Below, piece after piece: positions 1-5,971 of a stretch of DNA of 12,883 nucleotides; the stretch's first letter is position 1, and the number at the start of each line of letters is the position of its first letter. The DNA is from CAYTPE01 sp964439885. Its GTDB lineage: Bacteria > Patescibacteriota > Patescibacteriia > Magasanikbacterales > GWA2-37-8. The DNA lies in contig CAYTPE010000031.1 of assembly GCA_964439885.1 (NCBI GenBank), positions 1 through 12,883 on the forward strand. Reading direction: 5' to 3'. The notes beneath the pieces were generated by a model. That model had not been told where the DNA came from. It ran no database searches and saw only the letters and a list, made by a program, of their open reading frames with translations. A program made the translations under genes and the position numbers.

Positions 1-1764
1 AAATGGATCGTGTAAGCTACGCAATACTTTTTTGAGTGAGCGAAAGGCTTTTTCGAGCTCAAGTGGTGTGGTTATATGAGAAACAACTCCGTGCATTTCT
101 GTTTTATGCAGCAGCGCGAATGAAGAAATTTTTGCTACCACAGGATACCGCAGCATAAAGGCACAGCGTTTAGCAGCTTCTACGGTAGAGACCGTTCCAC
201 CAGGAGCGGTGGTAATACCGGCTAAACGTGCAATTTCTTGCGCCACATCGCTCGCTACTGCGCTGTGGCCGCGCTCAAGCTCGCTCTTTAGCAGTTTCTC
301 AATCTGACGCTTAATCCCCAAACTCAAAGAATGAAAAGTGCTATGAATCGTTTGATGATTTTTCTGCCATCGTTTCCATTCATACATACGAGCAAGAGTC
401 AGCACAGCGCGCTCGGGAAAACGAAAAGACGGAATTCGAAACGCATTAAGTACTCTCTCCCCCGCTCCTATAGCCACCCCTCCCATAAATGAACATATAA
501 TTGGTTTACGAAATTTTTTCGAAACTGCCACTATTTGTTCGGCGGTCGCGTGAATTTGTGTCATGATTTGCGGTGTGAGCAAAACCACAAGAGCATGCAC
601 ATTTTTGTCGGCAAGCATGGCCTCCATGGCCACGCGGTAACGGTCAGCAAGCGCGTCACCCAACACATCAATGGGATTGTGGGTGTTGGCAGCCGCTGGC
701 AGTGCTTTGGAGAGCAATGCTCGAGTAGTGGCACTGACGGGTGCCACGTGCAATCCGGACAGTTCAATAGTATCGGTCGTGATCACACCGGGGCCGCCAG
801 CATTAGATACAATTCCTACATTCGGACCGTCCGGTGCATTTTCCCAAGAAAAAGCTCTGGCAAGGTCAAAAAAATCCTCCATACCACCGCAGCGTAGCAC
901 TCCCGCTGACCGTAGTGCCGCGTCGAGTACAACATCATCGTTAGCAAGCGCGCCGGTGTGCGACTGCATTGCCGATTGAGCCGCTTCGGATTTACCAGGT
1001 TTAATGATGAACAACGGATTTTTACGTGATATTTTTCGCGCTAATGCAAGGAATCGTTTGCCATCGACGATGGATTCCAAGTATAGTCCAATTGGTTGGT
1101 ACGATGAATAGCCGTCTTTAACAAAGTCTTTTTGAAGAGGTTTGGTGTGATGCGCAAAGTATTCCAAAACATCATTTTCGTCGAGGACTGTTTTGTTACC
1201 AAGTGTCACACACGCACTCATGCCAACGGCGGTACTTTTTGCCCAATCAAATATCGCAGTGGCGATGGCGCCGGACTGTGAAATAAAACGCAGAGGTCCA
1301 GGTAAACCGTCGGTTTCGCCAAAGGTTGCATTGAGTTTACATTCATTATTGAGGAAGCCGAGGCAGTTTGGGCCAATGATGTTGAGTTTATACACGCGCG
1401 CGAGCTCGAGTAATTTACTCTCACGCGCCATGCCGGACGCTCCAATTTCTTTAAAGCCGGCACTTAAGATAACCACATTATGTATCCCGCGGTCCGCAAT
1501 CTCCGGTAGTACTGCGAGCGCGACATCGGCGGGCAAGGTGATAATTGCCAGATCCGGTACGGTGGGTAGCAAAGAAACACTTTTATAGCAGGGTAAGTTA
1601 TTAATTTTTTTGGCGTGGGGATTAACCGGGTAAATAGCGCCCTCGAAACCGCTTTTCTGGATGTTAGAAACAACAATATGACCAAGCTTCCCCTTTTCGT
1701 GGGAAGCACCAACAATTGCCACCGAGCGTGGCTCAAACAATGTTTCTAAATGTGTGACAAGCAT
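1..1764 (-). CDS. Acetate--CoA ligase (ADP-forming), fused alpha-beta type; 3' end beyond the window
   Basis: Interconverts acetyl-CoA + ADP + Pi and acetate + CoA + ATP in the cytoplasm, giving fermenters substrate-level ATP. The frame is open for 588 codons from ATG 1764 to the window edge. Visible: N-terminal CoA-binding Rossmann domain (VGAS, residues 18-21), GPNCLG (131-136), ISQSGA (161-166), the phosphohistidine motif SHTGAL with H269 (close to the catalytic His of archaeal ACD alpha subunits), and SNAGGPGV (320-327). From about residue 500 an ATP-grasp (beta) domain begins, with PVVAKIS and HKTE (H553). Fused family members are about 700 residues, so roughly 110 are missing to the left. 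The start is fixed by MLVTHLETLFEPRSVAIVGAS-type homology and by a promoter 6 nt upstream. It is divergent from the small gene at 1843. Substrate could be another acyl-CoA. Confidence 0.93.
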   Translation of the reverse strand, partial: MLVTHLETLFEPRSVAIVGASHEKGKLGHIVVSNIQKSGFEGAIYPVNPHAKKINNLPCYKSVSLLPTVPDLAIITLPADVALAVLPEIADRGIHNVVILSAGFKEIGASGMARESKLLELARVYKLNIIGPNCLGFLNNECKLNATFGETDGLPGPLRFISQSGAIATAIFDWAKSTAVGMSACVTLGNKTVLDENDVLEYFAHHTKPLQKDFVKDGYSSYQPIGLYLESIVDGKRFLALARKISRKNPLFIIKPGKSEAAQSAMQSHTGALANDDVVLDAALRSAGVLRCGGMEDFFDLARAFSWENAPDGPNVGIVSNAGGPGVITTDTIELSGLHVAPVSATTRALLSKALPAAANTHNPIDVLGDALADRYRVAMEAMLADKNVHALVVLLTPQIMTQIHATAEQIVAVSKKFRKPIICSFMGGVAIGAGERVLNAFRIPSFRFPERAVLTLARMYEWKRWQKNHQTIHSTFHSLSLGIKRQIEKLLKSELERGHSAVASDVAQEIARLAGITTAPGGTVSTVEAAKRCAFMLRYPVVAKISSFALLHKTEMHGVVSHITTPLELEKAFRSLKKVLRSLHDPF

Positions 1765-1770
1765 GTAAAG

Positions 1771-1799
1771 AGTATACCAAATTTTTGGCGCTCTCACAA
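1771..1799 (-). promoter_or_regulatory. Promoter of the acetyl-CoA synthetase gene
   Basis: Reading the minus strand: -35 TTGTGA (1794-1799), 17-nt spacer, extended -10 TGG-TATACT (1771-1779). Only 6 nt separate the -10 from ATG 1764, so transcription should start at or next to the A of the start codon: a leaderless mRNA is predicted. No Shine-Dalgarno fits in that space. Confidence 0.65.
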
Positions 1800-1807
1800 C
1801 GAACGTG

Positions 1808-1834
1808 TTGCCAAAAACGCTATTCTGGTATACT
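1808..1834 (+). promoter_or_regulatory. Promoter of the small gene at 1843
   Basis: Extended -10 TGG-TATACT (1826-1834) lies 8 nt before ATG 1843. A possible -35, TTGCCA (1808-1813), has a short 15-nt spacer. The -10 mirrors that of the divergent gene: AGTATACCA at 1771-1779 is the reverse complement of TGGTATACT at 1826-1834. Confidence 0.55.
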
Positions 1835-1842
1835 GTGTCTGT

Positions 1843-2142
1843 ATGAAAATACCCGTTGCAAAAAGTACATTGCCCAATCCCCTGCTTTCTTTACGCCGTC
1901 TTGGCTATGGGCTCCTTATGAACCGTAATACAGGCAAACAAAGTTTTGTTAAACATTTGAGTTCCGATGTTTATCCTCGCTTTCATTTGTATGTGGAGAA
2001 CGAAGGAGAAAATTGGTCACTCAATTTGCACCTGGACCAACGACGCCCGGTATATGCTGGTGCCACAGCTCATGCAGGCGATTACGATGGGCCAGTGGTA
2101 GAGGCCGAAGCCAGGCGAATCGAAACACAATTAAAAAAATAG
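1843..2142 (+). CDS. Conserved hypothetical protein, 99 aa
   Basis: Small basic soluble protein starting MKIPVAKSTL and ending IETQLKK, with no signal peptide or membrane helix. It contains a basic LRRLGYG segment, YPRFHLYV, an LHLDQRRP core, and an acidic ETQ/EAEARR tail. I recognise this layout (RRxGYG, PRFH, LHLDQ, then AHxxxY/DYDGPVVEEE-like end) as a small uncharacterised protein frequent in CPR genomes, but know of no function. The frame is open further up to an ATG at 1750, but that would span both promoters, so ATG 1843, 8 nt after an extended -10, is chosen. It is a single-gene unit: the TAG stop touches a terminator hairpin. Confidence 0.8.
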   Translation: MKIPVAKSTLPNPLLSLRRLGYGLLMNRNTGKQSFVKHLSSDVYPRFHLYVENEGENWSLNLHLDQRRPVYAGATAHAGDYDGPVVEAEARRIETQLKK

Positions 2143-2173
2143 GACCAGCCTTCCCGGCTGGTCCCTTCTTTTT
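2142..2173. terminator. Rho-independent terminator, probably bidirectional
   Basis: Perfect 9-bp stem GGACCAGCC (2142-2150) / GGCTGGTCC (2156-2164) with a TTCCC loop. On the plus strand it is followed by CTTCTTTTTCT, immediately after the stop of the small gene. On the minus strand the same hairpin is followed by TATTTTTTTAA, so it can also end the convergent operon whose last gene stops at 2353. Confidence 0.85.
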
Positions 2174-2352
2174 CTGAAACGGTACTTGGCCGCTTCACCA
2201 AGTGTGCGTTAGTTCGAATCTGACGCAAACCGAGTGGGCGAGCTTTTTTCCCATGCTATGGTATGTGTACGCATACCAAGCTCTATAGTTGACGAATTGG
2301 CAACCGTCACCTTACACTCAACGGCAAAGTAACTTCTTCATTTTGTATAAGA
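2174..2352. other. Noncoding spacer between convergent genes
   Basis: No credible coding frame. It holds a tRNA 3'-half-like structure (2184-2234, separate entry) and a small hairpin GGTATG-TGTACG-CATACC (2260-2277) without a following T-run. Otherwise nothing recognised. It would be the 3' untranslated end of the minus-strand operon if that stops at the 2142-2164 hairpin. Confidence 0.5.
2184..2234 (+). other. tRNA 3'-half-like relic (orphan T-arm)
   Basis: The hairpin TGCGTTAG / CTGACGCA (8 pairs, one G-T) around loop TTCGAAT (2213-2219) has the T-arm consensus, including the G53-C61 closing pair. Just 5' is CTTGG / CCAAG with an 8-nt loop, separated by 5 nt as a tRNA variable loop would be. 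No matching 5' acceptor strand or D-arm is found, and the anticodon-like loop has the wrong size and lacks U33. This is therefore a relic or a look-alike, not a functional tRNA. Confidence 0.22.
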
Positions 2353-3546
2353 TTAGAATCCGGCTAAATTCCACACCGCCGCAGCCACGTTGCGCGGTGT
2401 GCCGAGGAGTGGATCGTGATGAAGATTGATGAAGGGCAGTGAATTACACTCAATAAATCCTGAGCGTTGTTCTTTATAGCTTTTGGTAATGTCGGGAATA
2501 ATAAAATCAAATCCCAAAATATAGTCTCCCATAATTTTTGCTGCTTCTACAAATAGGTGTTTTGTGTCGGGATGGCAAATATCAAAATCTTCGCTTGAGC
2601 TGCCGCCATAGCGCACACCGATTTTTTCGGTAAGAAAAATTTCACGTTTTGGAGGCGCTATAGTATCGAGTGCCAAGTTTTGCCTTGCTAAAAAAATATC
2701 AGTATCACCCGACAACGCGATATCTGCCACACCAGGATGCGGTGTTTCGTTTTTGAGCTGCACCAGCTCGCGAATGGTATGTGTGCCATCTCCTATTACC
2801 GACGGCGCGTCGCCGCGAAGCACACCTTGTAATTCGTAATTAATCACCGTACCACGATACACGGGGCCGTCCAAATGTTCTTCGATAATAACCCAGTGGC
2901 AGAGCTGTTTGGCGCGTTTAAAACCTTTTTGGAGCTCTTCGAGTGTCGTAATAAGTGTGGTGGTATGCCGACCGCGGCTACCGGTGCGCGGCTTCACGAT
3001 AACTGGTTTACGAATCTCAGAAAAAATCTTTTTAGCCTCACTCCATCGTACCGCTTCGCCACCGGCGGGCGTTGGGATGCCCGACTTTAGGAAACGTTTT
3101 TTCATTTCCCACTTATCATCCAGAAGTTCCAAAACCGCTCCAGCATTTTTGGGGCGCGGCAAACCCATGAACATAATTGTTTTATCGTCCTTTGTAGCAG
3201 TATACACGTCGAGGACGCGGCCGAATAATTTCATCGCTCGCATCTGTATCCCCCGCTGCTTCGCTTCTTCCCACAATACTTTTCCGCGCGGCGATATACA
3301 CTCTTCGATTGCCTCGGTGTATGTAATCACTTTGAGTATTTCAAACAAACGGACAAAAAATCTCCCGACTCCGAGCGCCGAAAGCGCTTTTTCGGCCATT
3401 GTGATCAGTGGGTTGTAAAAAAGAACTCTGCGCAGGGAAACAAACATGATATCTATCGTGGCCGTGTACCATGTGAGAAAATGCGGCGTGGGGTTGTTGC
3501 CGCAGTAGAGGCATGTGCTGCCACGCGTTTTAATTGGAGCGGACAT
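2353..3546 (-). CDS. ATP-grasp ligase resembling the cyanophycin synthetase ATP-grasp domain
   Basis: 397 residues. Roughly residues 130-397 form an ATP-grasp carboxylate-amine ligase: DDKWEMK..L..GIPTP (N-terminal subdomain), PVIVKPRTGSRGRH (nucleotide lysine and Gly-rich loop), VIIEEHLDG, a CphA-type VLRGDAPSVIGDGTHTI block, and the C-terminal GFIECNSLPFINLHHDP holding the usual Mg-binding Glu and Asn. Such enzymes form an acyl-phosphate and join it to an amine. It lacks the Mur-ligase half of true cyanophycin synthetase. The N-terminal ~125 residues are unusual and start with C12-x2-C15 and H22, perhaps a metal site. ATG 3546 lies 2 nt after the ddl stop, so translation is probably coupled, suggesting a wall-peptide or amino-acid ligation role. 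Substrates unknown. Confidence 0.85.
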   Translation of the reverse strand: MSAPIKTRGSTCLYCGNNPTPHFLTWYTATIDIMFVSLRRVLFYNPLITMAEKALSALGVGRFFVRLFEILKVITYTEAIEECISPRGKVLWEEAKQRGIQMRAMKLFGRVLDVYTATKDDKTIMFMGLPRPKNAGAVLELLDDKWEMKKRFLKSGIPTPAGGEAVRWSEAKKIFSEIRKPVIVKPRTGSRGRHTTTLITTLEELQKGFKRAKQLCHWVIIEEHLDGPVYRGTVINYELQGVLRGDAPSVIGDGTHTIRELVQLKNETPHPGVADIALSGDTDIFLARQNLALDTIAPPKREIFLTEKIGVRYGGSSSEDFDICHPDTKHLFVEAAKIMGDYILGFDFIIPDITKSYKEQRSGFIECNSLPFINLHHDPLLGTPRNVAAAVWNLAGF

Positions 3547-3548
3547 AC

Positions 3549-4604
3549 TTATTTTTTGAGTGCGGCGTGGATGATGTGGTCGAGCACACTTGAGAACGAG
3601 AAGCCGGCGACTGCTGCCGCCTCGGGAAACAAACTGGTGGCGGTCATGCCTGGAATTGTATTTGTCTCAATAATGAAAAGCCCGTCAATACCTGCGTGTC
3701 CCGAGGTACTGTGCTCATAAGATTTCATATCATTTGTGGAAACAGGAGTATCAGCTACAAAAATATCAGTACGGGACATGCCGCTACATCTTAAAGCTTT
3801 ATGCGCGTACAGGGCTAATTTCTGAATTTTTTCATTTATTTCAGGTGAAAAATCAGCTGGACACACATGCGTGGAGCCGCCTTTCTTATACTTGGACTTA
3901 TAGTCATAAAATGCGCCCAGGTTCGGCTTAATATGAGTCGGAGGTAGTGCTATAAGTTCGCCGTTTACTTCAAGCACTCCACACGTCGTTTCCTGGCCTT
4001 TGATGAACTTCTGTACCATGAGCCAGGAAAATTGCTTGAATGTTTTTGTCAGCGCGCGAGCAAGCTCCGCCTCGTTCTGTACAATTGTAACGCCGACCGC
4101 GGATCCCTGATCGACAGGTTTTACTACCGCCGGGTAACCGATCTTATGCGCAACATCATGCATGACTGTATCTCTGTACTCTTTCCATCCATCTGCTTTG
4201 ACATGAATAAATGTTGGATGGGGCAAACCATTGGCTAAATATATTTGTCCTGTAAAAACTTTGTTCATGGCAAGCGCGCTCGCGAGTGTGTCCGAGCCAG
4301 TATAGGGAATACGGAGAGCCTCAAGCATTCCCTGTACGGTGCCATCTTCTCCTGGTGTGCCGTGAAGAGCGATAAATATGCAATCAAACTTCGTGCGGTC
4401 TTTATTTTGTAAATCCAAAACTTTCTTTGCTCCTTTTACTCGAGCCACAAAGCGGCTATCCCGAGTCATTTCTATCGGCGTCACAGAATATTTCTTGGTA
4501 TCAAGATTCCGGACAACTGCTTCGCCGGTTACCAAAGAAATCTCTCGCTCGGACGACGACCCTCCCATGAGTACTCCTATGCGTAATTTTTTGGCCATAT
4601 ACAT
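3549..4604 (-). CDS. ddl: D-alanine--D-alanine ligase
   Basis: Joins two D-alanines using ATP, in the cytoplasm, to make the end of the peptidoglycan stem peptide. 351 residues. Visible: GGSSSEREISL (14-24), ALHGTPGEDG (79-88), YTGSDTLASALAMNK (101-115), VKPVDQGSAVGV (161-172), QKFIKGQE (198-205), omega-loop FYDYKSKY (232-239) of D-Ala-D-Ala type, RTDIFV (278-283) and ETNTIPGMT (313-321) with metal ligands. An extra segment of about 20 residues (286-307) sits between the last two motifs. The start is ATG 4604 or ATG 4598 (MAKKLRIG fits the family better); neither has a clear Shine-Dalgarno. It follows the M23 gene by 8 nt and precedes the ATP-grasp gene by 2 nt: one operon. Confidence 0.95.
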   Translation of the reverse strand: MYMAKKLRIGVLMGGSSSEREISLVTGEAVVRNLDTKKYSVTPIEMTRDSRFVARVKGAKKVLDLQNKDRTKFDCIFIALHGTPGEDGTVQGMLEALRIPYTGSDTLASALAMNKVFTGQIYLANGLPHPTFIHVKADGWKEYRDTVMHDVAHKIGYPAVVKPVDQGSAVGVTIVQNEAELARALTKTFKQFSWLMVQKFIKGQETTCGVLEVNGELIALPPTHIKPNLGAFYDYKSKYKKGGSTHVCPADFSPEINEKIQKLALYAHKALRCSGMSRTDIFVADTPVSTNDMKSYEHSTSGHAGIDGLFIIETNTIPGMTATSLFPEAAAVAGFSFSSVLDHIIHAALKK

Positions 4605-4612
4605 AAATATAA

Positions 4613-5876
4613 TTATTGTCCTAAATACGGCATCGGATCCACCGGAATACCATTCACACGCACTTCGAAATGCAGATGCGCGCCGGTTACGAATGGCCCA
4701 GCACCAACCGTGCCGGGTGTGCCACCCGATACACCAATCACATCACCGCGATTTACAAATTGATCGGGGCTCACTAAAATTTGACTCAAATGACCATAGA
4801 CGGTGGACAGTGTTCCGTTGTGCACCAACAGCACATAACTATAGCACGAAGCACTAGAGCAACGCTTCGCGACGGCTACATACCCCGATGCGGCGGCCCG
4901 CACCGATGTACCATACGAAGCTTTCATATCAAGGCCGCTGTGTTGGAAGACTTTGATAAACGGATAATCTTTATCGTGGAAATAGGCGTTAATTTTGTGA
5001 CTCGGCACTGGCCAACTAAACACAATATCACCGTTCGGCTTGATTTTGTCTTCCTTTCTGACGTAGTTTATCTTCGAGTGTGCGCTGCTCGTTCTCTACT
5101 ACCTGATATTGCTGCTTAAGGCTGGTGAGCAATGCTTGGTATTTTTGTTCGGAATTTTTTGTTTCCGAAAGTAGATCGCGCTTGCTGGTTTGTTGGTATG
5201 TCAACGTCTGTTTTTTTTCTTCCAGCTGATCTTTCAGGTCCTGGTAGGCTTGCCTCTTTTTATTCTGCAAATCTTTTTTAGCACTTAAATCTTCACGCGC
5301 GAGACGTAGTGACTTTACCGAACGGCCAAGGTCGACGTAGACGCTTTCGGTATTTTTGGCTTCATTATAGAACTCGGCAAAATTATTATACGTCAACAAA
5401 ATTTCAATATAATTTTTTTGGTCCGATGCGTGGATGCTCTCTACCATTTTGGCGATCACCTTTTTTTGCTTTTCAATAACCACGGTTTTATCGTCAATTG
5501 ACTTTTGTAGCGACGCGATTTCAAGTTCGGTTTCTTTGATCTGCTCGTTCGTCAAATCCAAATCAGCCTGCGCCTGACTGATGCGTGAATCCAAAATGCT
5601 GAGCTGATTTTTGAGCGAGCTTGCCTGTGTTTGTTTGTCGCGAATGGCCTGGTTGTAATTGCTGATGGTGCTTTCGAGTTGTTTGATTTTGTCTTTACGA
5701 TCGGCAATTTCTTTATTCAGCACCTGAATATCAGGCGACGAATCGTCGCTCGCTGGCGTTATCACCGGAGCAGCCGGCGTCGTCGTGGTGTCTTCGGCCG
5801 AAACGAAAAAAACACCGACAGTCGCTGCTCCGATGAAACTGAGTAGTAGAGCCAAAAAAATATGGACTTTTCGCAT
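4613..5876 (-). CDS. Secreted coiled-coil M23 (LytM/EnvC-like) peptidase, frameshifted
   Basis: Likely a cell-wall hydrolase or hydrolase activator outside the membrane. From ATG 5876: signal peptide (MRKVHIFLALLLSFIGAATVG...FVSA, about residues 1-24), a Pro/Thr linker, then a long coiled coil (about 37-280) in one frame that stops at TGA 5028-5030. The M23 domain follows in another frame: SWPVPS, HSGLD (zinc His and Asp), GHLS, and HLHFEV with catalytic and zinc His, ending at TAA 4613. The span is 3n+1 nt, so one extra base explains the break. Reading the M23 frame back gives EDKIKPNGDIVFSWP, which joins LRQK smoothly if one G of the GG at 5053-5054 is extra. A separate start at GTG 5023 would make an M23 domain with no export signal, so one broken gene is preferred. 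First gene of the operon with ddl. Confidence 0.8.
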
Positions 5877-5882
5877 GCCGTT

Positions 5883-5891
5883 AGTATAACA
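5883..5891 (-). promoter_or_regulatory. Promoter of the M23-ddl-ATP-grasp operon
   Basis: Extended -10 TGT-TATACT (minus strand), 6 nt before ATG 5876, predicting a leaderless mRNA. No convincing -35 is seen; the region where it would lie is the 3' arm of the terminator hairpin. Confidence 0.5.
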
Positions 5892-5892
5892 T

Positions 5893-5961
5893 AAAAACAC
5901 GATACATGATACACATAGCACGATGCAAAAATGAATCGTTTTACGTGAATCGTGTATCGTG
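5893..5961 (-). terminator. Long hairpin terminator behind gltX
   Basis: Inverted repeat with 17-nt arms, 5898-5914 and 5945-5961 (15 of 17 paired, 30-nt loop), followed on the minus strand by TTTTTAT. It begins about 10 nt after the gltX stop. The arms are built of repeated CACGATACA / CACGATTCAC words, like a short-repeat element. It should separate the gltX unit from the M23 operon. Confidence 0.6.
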
Positions 5962-5971
5962 AAATTGTGCT

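Noticed and set aside
535..1588. Plus-strand open frames opposite the acetyl-CoA synthetase
   Set aside because: They are antisense to a continuous 588-codon conserved frame and match no family.
1750..1842. Longer start for the small plus-strand protein at ATG 1750
   Set aside because: The extra 31 codons cover both divergent promoters and overlap the acetyl-CoA synthetase start; they look non-coding.
4613..5023. M23 domain as an independent gene from GTG 5023
   Set aside because: It would have no export signal, and the frame reads back naturally into the coiled-coil gene, so a frameshift in one gene is more likely.
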